Source: Clostridiaceae bacterium
Lineage (GTDB): Bacteria; Bacillota; Clostridia; DSM-8532
DNA length: 15,755 nucleotides
Assembly (NCBI GenBank): GCA_012727625.1
Contig: JAAYGP010000130.1
Coordinates: forward strand, 1 to 15,755
Reading direction: 5' to 3'
This document shows positions 6,989 through 13,805 of this stretch, one piece after another (the first letter of the stretch is position 1; each line of letters starts with the position of its first letter). Below the pieces are notes generated by a model that saw only the letters and a program-made list of their open reading frames with translations, did no database searches and was not told where the DNA came from. A program made the translations under genes and the position numbers.

Positions 6989-8501
6989 GATTACCTCCAA
7001 CTAATTGCTTTTTTGAAATAGCAGCCGGTGATGCCCTGCGCATTTTTACATGATAAATCGCGCCAAGAAGCTCAATAGCAATAATAGGCATCATTGCAAC
7101 GATTGCAATCATTCCAAACCCATCGGAAACCACATCGGCCGTGGGAACTCTCGCGGCAATACCCTGAACAAATGCAAGAGAAAAAGTGGCTGTCATGGGT
7201 CCTGAAGCAACTCCGCCTGCATCATATGCCATACCCACAAACAAGTCAGGCACAAAGAAAGCCAAAATCGCAGAAAGACCAAACCCGGGAAGTAAATACA
7301 TCCATAGCTTGACACCGGGTATGAGAATCCGTAAAGCAGACATAAAGATGGACGTCCCGACTGCTATGGACAAAAAGATAAGAACCAGTATGCGGTTGAC
7401 AGAACCTCCGGTGACAACCTCTACCTGATGGGATAATACTATAACTGCCGGTTCTGCCAAAACAGTGGTTAAGCCCAGCAACAGTGCCACAATAAGGACC
7501 GGGATATGTGACTCCAGGGAGGCAAGCTTCATCCCCACCTGGGCACCCACTTCCATAAAACCGCCATTAACGCCCAGTAAAAATATAACAAGCCCTGAAA
7601 AAGTCAGGACGATACCACGGACAATATCGATTACTTTGCTCTTTTTGTGCTTAAATGAAAATATCTGAAATACTATATATACGATAATAATAGGTAAAAG
7701 AGACATGAAAGCCTCCCATGCAATGGTAAACATCCTGGAGGTATATGTTTCCAATAGACTTTTGGTACTTATATCCGTTTCGGGTAGTGTGCCAACCAGT
7801 TTTTCAACATTCAGAAAAAGCCCGGTAATTAAAACCCCAAGGATTGCGCCCGTGGAAGAAATACCTACCAACCCGAAGTTGTCCGCCTCACCCATCTTGC
7901 TGTCTTTTTTCATGGATGAAACCCCGGCAGCCAGAGACAGCATAAACGGAACTGTTATGGCACCTGTCGTCGCGCCGGATGCATCAAATGCTATGGCTAA
8001 AAAGTCAGATGTTGAAAAAAGGGATAAAATAAAAATTAAAGCATATGCGCCTGTAAACACATATTTCAACCTAACACCCTTAATTATGCGAATCATTCCA
8101 AGGGTCATCATCACTCCAAGCCCGAGAGAGACGACAACTACCATCAGTATATTATTAAACTGACCGGAAGTTACACTGCTTACCTGTTTTGCAAGGATGT
8201 GCAAATCCGGCTCTGCATATGAAATAAAAAAACCAAGTATCAAACTGATTGTGATTAACACTGCATAACTGTTGGAATGAGTCATTGCATTTCCGATGCC
8301 TTGCCCGATGGGCTCAAGCCCCTGATCAATACCAAACAGAAATATGGTAAGGCCAATAATCACCAGGGCGGAACCGATAAGGAAAGCATATAACATATTC
8401 GGCTCCAATGGACTTATGGTAAAATGCAGTATCAGAACAATGAATGTAATTGGAAGTACTGATGCTATTACCTCTTTAAATTTTGCGCTTAACTCGTTCA
8501 A
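6981..8501 (-). CDS. DUF1538 integral membrane protein with two repeats
   Basis: A 506-residue, strongly hydrophobic protein with many predicted membrane segments. It consists of two homologous halves (roughly residues 8-245 and 258-490). Matching pairs include EPIGQGIGNAM with MEVGAQVGMKL, LGFFISYAEPDLHILAKQV with LGLTTVLAEPAVIVLSHQV, VTSGQFNNIL with VTGGSVNRIL, and AFDASGATTGAITVPFMLSL with AYDAGGVASGPMTATFSLAF. Each half keeps an AEP motif within a membrane segment and a glycine-rich [FY]DA.G motif, as expected for a transporter built from two repeats. The substrate is unknown to me. The start is TTG at 8501, with GAGGT six bases upstream; no in-frame ATG is better placed. The coupled PII-like gene downstream suggests metabolite-controlled transport. 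I recall DUF1538 and PII-like genes as neighbours in other bacteria, but have not checked this here. Confidence 0.85.
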   Translation of the reverse strand: MNELSAKFKEVIASVLPITFIVLILHFTISPLEPNMLYAFLIGSALVIIGLTIFLFGIDQGLEPIGQGIGNAMTHSNSYAVLITISLILGFFISYAEPDLHILAKQVSSVTSGQFNNILMVVVVSLGLGVMMTLGMIRIIKGVRLKYVFTGAYALIFILSLFSTSDFLAIAFDASGATTGAITVPFMLSLAAGVSSMKKDSKMGEADNFGLVGISSTGAILGVLITGLFLNVEKLVGTLPETDISTKSLLETYTSRMFTIAWEAFMSLLPIIIVYIVFQIFSFKHKKSKVIDIVRGIVLTFSGLVIFLLGVNGGFMEVGAQVGMKLASLESHIPVLIVALLLGLTTVLAEPAVIVLSHQVEVVTGGSVNRILVLIFLSIAVGTSIFMSALRILIPGVKLWMYLLPGFGLSAILAFFVPDLFVGMAYDAGGVASGPMTATFSLAFVQGIAARVPTADVVSDGFGMIAIVAMMPIIAIELLGAIYHVKMRRASPAAISKKQLVGGNHE

Positions 8502-8534
8502 GTCATTACCTCTGCATAATTATATTATCTTTCC

Positions 8535-8672
8535 CATTTTGAGTTGTTGTTGACAATGCCATGCCTATACACAATAAATCATCCATCCCCTGCCTGCACT
8601 TCACCGCCTCGAACAGGAAAGTTAAGAGGTGTGGGCTTCTGATTTATTGATGATAAAGAATTACTCAAAATG
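8535..8672. other. nested inverted repeats upstream of the DUF1538 gene, possible structured RNA
   Basis: Two perfect complementary pairs are nested: CATTTTGAGT (8535-8544) with ACTCAAAATG (8663-8672), and CAATAAATC (8572-8580) with GATTTATTG (8641-8649). Inside lies a GC-richer core where CGCCTC (8605-8610) can pair with GAGGTG (8626-8631) using one G-U pair when read on the plus strand. Read on the minus strand it would be the leader of the DUF1538-PII operon; read on the plus strand it could be a separate RNA. I cannot match it to a known riboswitch or 6S-type RNA. Confidence 0.5.
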
Positions 8673-8709
8673 AAAATGATTTTTATATTAATTTTATAAA
8701 TTTTCATTT
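8668..8709. repeat. AT-rich inverted repeat after folD, possible terminator
   Basis: AAATGAAAAT (8668-8677) is the exact reverse complement of ATTTTCATTT (8700-8709), and the AT-only interior can extend the pairing (TTTATA with TATAAA). It begins 17 bases past the folD stop codon, so it may end fhs-folD transcription. One arm overlaps an arm of the neighbouring nested repeat, so the two structures cannot form together. Confidence 0.45.
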
Positions 8710-8719
8710 CTGATGTCAA
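8691..8719 (-). promoter_or_regulatory. candidate SigA-type promoter for the DUF1538-PII operon
   Basis: TTGACA (8714-8719, perfect consensus) and TAAAAT (8691-8696, five of six) are spaced by 17 bases on the minus strand, just after folD. The predicted transcript would have a leader of about 180 nt containing the nested inverted repeats. The site overlaps the AT-rich inverted repeat that may serve folD. Confidence 0.5.
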
Positions 8720-8725
8720 TGGTCA

Positions 8726-9580
8726 TTAAGCTCTGCTGTAGTAAAGTTCTGCAGCTTTCACAGTGTTTTTCATCAGCATGGCTATGGTCATGGGGCCTAC
8801 ACCGCCCGGTACAGGTGTTATTGCCGAGGCAACCTCTGAGGCGGATGCAAACTCAACATCACCGACAATTTTCCCATTTATTCTATTAATCCCGACATCA
8901 ATTACAACTGCTCCGGGCTTTATCATGCTCCCTTTTATAAATTCCGGTTTGCCGACGGCTGCAACCAGTATATCAGCTCTTTTGCATACTTCTTCAAGAT
9001 TAACGGTTCTTGAATGGCAGATGGTGACCGTGCCATGTTCAGCCAGCAGAAGCATTGCCTGGGGTTTTCCGACAATGTTGCTTCTTCCTGCAACTACACA
9101 TTCCTTACCCTTTACATCAATTCCGCTTTCGTGAACAAGCTCCATTACTCCCGCAGGTGTACATGGAAGAAATACAGGGTTTCCGGTCATTATACGCCCG
9201 ACATTAAAAGGATGAAAGGCATCCACATCCTTTAACGGGTTTATGGTATTAATAATATTTTCTTCATTAATCTGTTCCGGGAGTGGAAGCTGAACCAATA
9301 TACCGTTAACTTTTTTATCTGCGTTCAGTTCCGCTACAAGCTCCAACAGCTGTTTTTCCGTTGTCTCCTCAGGCAGGGCATATTCAAAGGATTCTATGCC
9401 GATAAACTCACAGGCTCTTTTTTTTGAATTGACATAAACTCTCGAAGCCGGATCATTACCAACAAGTACAACCGCAAGACCCGGGAATATGCCAATTTTC
9501 TTAAGTTCTGAAACTTTATCCTTTAATTCTGTCTTAATCCTTTCTGAAACCTCTTTGCCATTTAATATTTTTGCGCTCAT
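8726..9580 (-). CDS. folD: bifunctional methylene-THF dehydrogenase / methenyl-THF cyclohydrolase
   Basis: A 284-residue FolD of standard length. It interconverts 10-formyl-THF, 5,10-methenyl-THF and 5,10-methylene-THF in the cytosol, the steps directly after Fhs. The catalytic motif YVNSKKRACEFIGI carries the essential lysine (K53); VQLPLP (Q97) and KDVDAFHP (D120) complete the active site. The dinucleotide-binding domain shows VVAGRSNIVGKP (residues 162-173), and the C-terminal family signature PVPGGVGPMTIAMLM is intact. ATG at 9580 lies 46 bases after the fhs stop with only a modest AAGGA site 10 bases upstream, and no terminator lies between, so fhs and folD probably form one transcript. 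Whether it prefers NAD or NADP cannot be read from the sequence. Confidence 0.97.
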   Translation of the reverse strand: MSAKILNGKEVSERIKTELKDKVSELKKIGIFPGLAVVLVGNDPASRVYVNSKKRACEFIGIESFEYALPEETTEKQLLELVAELNADKKVNGILVQLPLPEQINEENIINTINPLKDVDAFHPFNVGRIMTGNPVFLPCTPAGVMELVHESGIDVKGKECVVAGRSNIVGKPQAMLLLAEHGTVTICHSRTVNLEEVCKRADILVAAVGKPEFIKGSMIKPGAVVIDVGINRINGKIVGDVEFASASEVASAITPVPGGVGPMTIAMLMKNTVKAAELYYSRA

Positions 9581-9626
9581 ATTTCCACGTCCTTAATTTT
9601 ACTTATTAGCCAGCTTATTTTATTTA

Positions 9627-11306
9627 TTAAAACAAACCAGAAATTTTTCCGGTTGAATCAACATCAATCTTCTCGGCTGCAGGAACCGCGGGGAGCCCCG
9701 GCATAGTCATTATATCTCCGGTTAACGCCACAATAAACCCTGCACCCGCCGATACCTTGATATTTCTGATATTAATTTTAAACCCCACCGGTTTCCCCGT
9801 CTTTTTCGGGTCATCCGTCAGGGAATACTGTGTTTTGGCCATACAGACCGGAAGTTTTCCAAACCCATGGCTTGTTAACTTCTCCATCTCTTTTATTGCC
9901 TGCTGGGAAAACTCCACTCCATCGGCGCCGTAAACTTTTTGAGATATTGTTTCTATTTTTTCCCTAATCGGCATTTCATCTTCATATAAGAATCTGAAAT
10001 TATTCTTTCCATTATCGATTATGCGCAGAACTTCCCCTGCAAGTTCCATTCCCCCTTTCCCGCCTTTTTCCCAGACCTCAGAAAGGGCAGTACTTACTCC
10101 ATATTCGCTGCATTTTTTGCGCACCAGTTCAATTTCAGCATCAGTATCACCGGGGAATTTATTTATTGCAACAACTGTGGGAAGACCGAATAAACCTGTG
10201 ACATTTTCGATGTGTTTTAAAAGATTTGGAATTCCTCTTTCAAGGGTATTCAGGTTTTCAACATCCCATTCATTCCTTGTTGAGCCTCCATGGTTTTTTA
10301 AGGCCCTGATTGTTGTAACAATAACAATTGCCGATGGTTTAAGATTGCCGGCCCTGCATTTTATGTCAAAGAACTTTTCAGCGCCGAGATCAGCCCCAAA
10401 CCCTGCTTCGGTTATAACATAATCAGCAAGCTTCAAAGCCATTTTTGTAGCCATCAGGCTGTTGCTGCCATGGGCGATGTTTGCAAAAGGTCCGCCATGA
10501 ATGAACGCGGGAGTATGCTCAAGTGTTTGCACAAGATTAGGCTTCAGCGCGTCTTTAAGAAGCGCCGCCATGGCTCCCTCTGCATGAAGCTGCCCGGCTG
10601 TTACAGGTTTGTCATCCCATGTATAACCTATTACAATATTTTTAAGTTTCTCTTTTAATTCATCTATGCTTTGTGAAAGACACAGAATTGCCATAACCTC
10701 GGAGGCCACAGTAATTTCAAACCCGTCCTCCCTTGGAATTCCATTGGTTTTTCCGTTCAAACCATCAACGATAAACCTCAGTTGACGGTCGTTCATGTCA
10801 ATACATCTCTTCCAGGTAATTCTTCCTGGATCGATATTTAAGGCGTTACCTCTGAAAATATGGTTGTCAATAATTGCGGCAAGCAGGTTGTTTGCCGCAC
10901 CGATAGCATGTATGTCACCGGTAAAATGCAGGTTTATATCTTCCATCGGAACAACCTGCGCATATCCTCCTCCGGCGGCACCGCCCTTTACCCCGAAAAC
11001 AGGACCCAGTGACGGTTCCCTCAGGGTTATTATCGTTTTTTTACCCAGTATTTTCAGAGCGTCGCCCAGGCCGACCGTTGTCGTTGGCTTCCCCTCACCC
11101 GCGGGTGTAGGATTGATAGCGGTAACGAGAATTAATTTTCCGTCCTCATTATCTTTTTTCTCATTTAGTATGTTAAAATTTATTTTTGCCTTATAGTTCC
11201 CGTACAGCTCCAAATCCTTTTTTTCTATACCTATGGACCGAGCTACTTTTTCTATGGGATCCATTATCACACTTTGTGCAATCTCAATATCACTTTTGAC
11301 TTTCAT
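9627..11306 (-). CDS. fhs: formate-tetrahydrofolate ligase
   Basis: A 559-residue formyltetrahydrofolate synthetase of the usual length. It makes 10-formyl-THF from formate, ATP and THF and is the entry step of the methyl branch of the Wood-Ljungdahl pathway, also used for purine and one-carbon supply. Family segments include LREPSLGPVFGVKGGAAGGG, IHAIGAANNLLAA, ITWKRCIDMNDRQLR, TEAGFGADLGAEKF, the VVAINKFPGDTDAE strand and a C-terminal FIVALTGDIMTMPGLP. The P-loop reads PTPAGEGKPTTTVGLG: proline replaces the Thr/Ser that normally follows the lysine. ATG at 11306 is chosen because AAAGGA lies seven bases upstream; the ATG six bases earlier is too close to that site. A consensus promoter lies at 11336-11364. 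Confidence 0.97.
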   Translation of the reverse strand: MKVKSDIEIAQSVIMDPIEKVARSIGIEKKDLELYGNYKAKINFNILNEKKDNEDGKLILVTAINPTPAGEGKPTTTVGLGDALKILGKKTIITLREPSLGPVFGVKGGAAGGGYAQVVPMEDINLHFTGDIHAIGAANNLLAAIIDNHIFRGNALNIDPGRITWKRCIDMNDRQLRFIVDGLNGKTNGIPREDGFEITVASEVMAILCLSQSIDELKEKLKNIVIGYTWDDKPVTAGQLHAEGAMAALLKDALKPNLVQTLEHTPAFIHGGPFANIAHGSNSLMATKMALKLADYVITEAGFGADLGAEKFFDIKCRAGNLKPSAIVIVTTIRALKNHGGSTRNEWDVENLNTLERGIPNLLKHIENVTGLFGLPTVVAINKFPGDTDAEIELVRKKCSEYGVSTALSEVWEKGGKGGMELAGEVLRIIDNGKNNFRFLYEDEMPIREKIETISQKVYGADGVEFSQQAIKEMEKLTSHGFGKLPVCMAKTQYSLTDDPKKTGKPVGFKINIRNIKVSAGAGFIVALTGDIMTMPGLPAVPAAEKIDVDSTGKISGLF

Positions 11307-11335
11307 ATCCATTTCCTTTCATTGTGTTCATTTTT

Positions 11336-11364
11336 ATCATATATTAAAAATCAAAATATATCAA
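11336..11364 (-). promoter_or_regulatory. SigA-type promoter of fhs-folD
   Basis: TTGATA (11359-11364) and TATGAT (11336-11341) are spaced by 17 bases on the minus strand, about 30 bases before the fhs start codon, leaving a short leader of roughly 20-25 nt. Both boxes match five of six consensus bases. Confidence 0.65.
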
Positions 11365-11431
11365 AGGATTTTTGAAAATTTTTCTGTTATTCTGTTCTTC
11401 GCAAAGAGTTTAAGTCAATAGGTCTCACCTG

Positions 11432-11449
11432 ACAGATATTGTTAATCAA
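11432..11449. repeat. operator-like dyad, copy 1
   Basis: The sequence ACAGATATTGTTAATCAA repeats with one mismatch 67 bases downstream. With its left flank it forms an imperfect dyad TGACA-N5-TGTTAA. It lies about 70 bases upstream of the fhs -35 box, between two divergent promoters, where a transcription factor site would be expected. Confidence 0.55.
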
Positions 11450-11498
11450 CATAAAATATTCATCTGTCAAAGAATTTTGCAGAACCATTTTTATCTTA

Positions 11499-11516
11499 AC
11501 AGATATTGTTAACCAA
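11499..11516. repeat. operator-like dyad, copy 2
   Basis: ACAGATATTGTTAACCAA matches copy 1 at 17 of 18 positions. With its left flank it is a perfect dyad, TTAACA-N5-TGTTAA. It lies about 150 bases upstream of the methyltransferase -35 box. A further half-match, CTGTCA, occurs near 11464. Confidence 0.55.
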
Positions 11517-11666
11517 AGGAAAAACTATTGAGGATGATAAAGGATATTGCGCAACAGATGGGAACTTTAGTGAAATGAAGCTTAGAGATGTATTATAAAG
11601 AAAAGCGCGGAACAGCAAACAGACTTTCTGAGCAAAAATGCAACACTCATTATTCCATTTTTATTG

Positions 11667-11695
11667 TTGTAAATAGTTTTTTCTTGCTCTATAAT
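11667..11695 (+). promoter_or_regulatory. SigA-type promoter of the methyltransferase gene
   Basis: TTGTAA (11667-11672) and a perfect TATAAT (11690-11695) are spaced by 17 bases on the plus strand, with the start codon 36 bases further on. A small ATTGCT/AGCAAT inverted repeat overlaps the expected transcription start. Confidence 0.7.
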
Positions 11696-11731
11696 TGCTA
11701 TTAAAAGCAATTTATATCGGAGGATTATTTA

Positions 11732-12532
11732 ATGATTATTATTGGTGAAAAACTAAACAGTACGCTGAAATCTGTACGTTCTGCCATGAAAAATTATGAT
11801 TCGGATACAATACTTGATATAGCAAAAAAACAATATGACGCAGGCGCGTCATATCTGGACGTAAATGCAGGCATGTTTCTGGAAGAGGAGCCTGAAAGGC
11901 TTGAATGGCTTATAAATACAATACAGGAAGAAATAGATGTGCCATTTTCCATTGATACACCAAACCCCAAAGCCATTTTAAAAGGCCTGAAAGCAAATAA
12001 AAACGGTAAGCCGATAATTAATTCCATAACCAATGAAAAAGAAAGATTTAATGCCATAATGCCTCTTGCGGTTGAATATAAAACCGGTATTATAGCATTA
12101 TGCATGGATGACAGCGGAATGCCGGAAACGGTTGACGAGAGGTTGTCTGTGGCAGAAAGTCTTATTGAAAAGCTCACCAGGGAAGGAGTTCCCATTGAGG
12201 ATATTTATATTGATCCCATGGTGCGACCTATTGGAACCGGCTCACACTATGGTGTGGCTGCCATAGAGACCATTCGCAACGTTAAACTTGAATTTCCGAA
12301 TGTTCATATAGCCTGTGGCTTAAGTAACATTTCCTATGGACTTCCCGCAAGAAAGATAATGAACCAGGTGTTTCTTATTGCTGCAATGGCTGCCGGTATG
12401 GACGGGGCAATCCTTGACCCCCTGGATAAAAGGCTTATGACTTATTTATATGCCGCGGAGGCATTGCTTGGCAGGGATGAATTCTGTATGGAATACCTTA
12501 CAAAATACAGAAACGGTGAGCTGGAGATATAA
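11732..12532 (+). CDS. methyltetrahydrofolate:corrinoid methyltransferase (MeTr/AcsE-like)
   Basis: A 266-residue single-domain pterin-binding TIM barrel of the MeTr (AcsE) family, which moves the methyl group of 5-methyl-THF to the cobalt of a corrinoid protein. Residues important in acetogen MeTr appear at matching positions: D75 in FSIDTPNP, N97 in IINSIT, D161 in YIDPMVRPIGTG and N199 in CGLSNISYGLP. The N-terminal IIIGEKLNST and DAGASYLDVNAG segments are typical of the family. ATG at 11732 follows a clear GGAGG site. It diverges from fhs-folD, fitting a shared one-carbon role. No corrinoid protein, activator or CO dehydrogenase/acetyl-CoA synthase gene is in the window. It could therefore serve the Wood-Ljungdahl pathway or a separate corrinoid-dependent methyl transfer system such as glycine-betaine-type MtgA enzymes. 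Confidence 0.88.
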   Translation: MIIIGEKLNSTLKSVRSAMKNYDSDTILDIAKKQYDAGASYLDVNAGMFLEEEPERLEWLINTIQEEIDVPFSIDTPNPKAILKGLKANKNGKPIINSITNEKERFNAIMPLAVEYKTGIIALCMDDSGMPETVDERLSVAESLIEKLTREGVPIEDIYIDPMVRPIGTGSHYGVAAIETIRNVKLEFPNVHIACGLSNISYGLPARKIMNQVFLIAAMAAGMDGAILDPLDKRLMTYLYAAEALLGRDEFCMEYLTKYRNGELEI

Positions 12533-12540
12533 AACAAATT

Positions 12541-13776
12541 TTACCCGAGGTTTTGCTTAATTTTTATAGTGTTCACAAGCCTGTTGCCTGTGGGTTTTAA
12601 GGAACCGATTATTCTGCCATCCGGGCTCTTTCCGTCTTCAGAAAAGCTGAATAGCGGGTTTAATTTAATTTCGCCGTTTTCACAGCCTAAAATTTCGGTT
12701 ATTTCAGTAACTTTTCTGTTGCCATCCCTGAAACGTGACAGGAATATCATTATATCAATGCTTGAGGCAATTTGCTTGCGTATGGCCTCAAGCGGCAGCG
12801 GCGCGGCCATTAAAACCATTGTTTCAAGACGGGTCAGCATGTCTTTGACAGAGTTGGCATGACCTGTTGACATCGAGCCGTCATGACCGGTATTCATAGC
12901 CTGCAGCATATCCAATGCCTCTTCCCCCCGTACCTCGCCAACAATGATCCTTTCTGGTCTCATTCGAAGGGATGTCTTAATAAGGGCTTTCATTGGTATT
13001 TCACCATGGCCTTCGGTGTTTGCGTTTCTCGTTTCCAGACGGGCCAGATTGTCAACGCTGGACAATCTTAACTCCGCTGAATCCTCAATGGTTATAATGC
13101 GTTCATGTGATGGAATGAAATTTGACAAAACATTTAAAAACGTTGTTTTGCCGGAACCGGTCCCACCGCATATAAAAAGATTATATTTCGCTTTAACAAG
13201 TTTTTCAAGAAATGAAGCAGCTTCTTGTGTAATAGCCTTATATTCAATTAATTTCTCAATTGTAAGAGGCTTTTTTGCAAACTTTCTTATTGTTACCAGC
13301 GGCCCGTTTATAGCCACGGGATATAACACAACATTCACTCTTGAGCCATCCGGCAATCTTGCATCAACAATTGGCTGCGCTTCGTTTACGCTCCTGTTTA
13401 TCCTTGATACAATCCTTTGAATCATATCCTCAAGCTGTTCTTTTGTTTCAAAATGGAGAGGAATTTTTTCACTTCTCCCGTTTCTTTCAATAAAAATATT
13501 ATCCGGACCGTTTATCATAATTTCAGTAATGGATGGATCATTTAACAGCGGTTCCAGTATATCCATTCTCCTCATGGAATTAAACACGGAATCAACCAAT
13601 CTCTTTTTTTCGGAAATATCCAAATAAAGATGGCAGGTTTTTTCAAAAACAACTTCCTCCACAAGAGAAATTAGTTTATTGTCTATTTCCGCTTCCGGAA
13701 TATTTGCCAGCTCCCTTTTTTTTATAACTTCCTTTTTGATTTCTTTTATTAAATCATTCCGGGATAAAGTGTTCAT
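12541..13776 (-). CDS. cpaF: CpaF/TadA-type secretion ATPase
   Basis: A 411-residue hexameric ATPase of the type II/IV secretion superfamily (TadA/CpaF branch), which powers assembly of Tad-type pili from the inner face of the membrane. The N-terminal domain carries LNDPSITEIMINGPDNIFIE and VDARLPDGSRVNVVLYP. The ATPase domain has Walker A GGTGSGKTTF (204-213), the Asp box IITIEDSAELRL (about 227-238), Walker B RIIVGEVRGEEALDML with E281, and the His box GHDGSMSTGHANS (298-309). All catalytic motifs are intact. ATG at 13776 follows AAAGGAA; the gene lies 29 bases after the CpaE-like gene, so they form an operon. Its 3' end meets the methyltransferase gene head to tail with 8 bases between, with no visible terminator. 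No tadB, tadC or pilin gene follows. Confidence 0.95.
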   Translation of the reverse strand: MNTLSRNDLIKEIKKEVIKKRELANIPEAEIDNKLISLVEEVVFEKTCHLYLDISEKKRLVDSVFNSMRRMDILEPLLNDPSITEIMINGPDNIFIERNGRSEKIPLHFETKEQLEDMIQRIVSRINRSVNEAQPIVDARLPDGSRVNVVLYPVAINGPLVTIRKFAKKPLTIEKLIEYKAITQEAASFLEKLVKAKYNLFICGGTGSGKTTFLNVLSNFIPSHERIITIEDSAELRLSSVDNLARLETRNANTEGHGEIPMKALIKTSLRMRPERIIVGEVRGEEALDMLQAMNTGHDGSMSTGHANSVKDMLTRLETMVLMAAPLPLEAIRKQIASSIDIMIFLSRFRDGNRKVTEITEILGCENGEIKLNPLFSFSEDGKSPDGRIIGSLKPTGNRLVNTIKIKQNLG

Positions 13777-13805
13777 AAAAAATTCCTTTCGAAAAACAGT
13801 TGTCG

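Larger units (their letters stand above)
11313..11731. other. divergent regulatory region between fhs-folD and the methyltransferase gene
   Basis: About 420 bases with no convincing gene. It contains the fhs promoter at its left end, the methyltransferase promoter at its right end and two copies of an operator-like dyad between them. A 14-16-codon frame near 11530 is preceded by no usable site and is too short to interpret. Confidence 0.6.

Noticed and set aside
8573..8650. 6S RNA or a folate-type riboswitch next to folD
   Set aside because: The element lies downstream of folD, not upstream, and I could not find the conserved sequence blocks of either class.
8763..9235. Long plus-strand frames antisense to folD, with similar ones antisense to fhs, rpsB, tsf and the DUF1538 gene
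   Set aside because: They are shadows of well-identified genes on the minus strand with intact family motifs.
11534..11580. Short plus-strand frame beginning MIKDIAQQMG, reminiscent of a LacI-type N-terminus
   Set aside because: It ends after about 14 residues and the helix-turn-helix does not continue in any frame; the resemblance is most likely chance.
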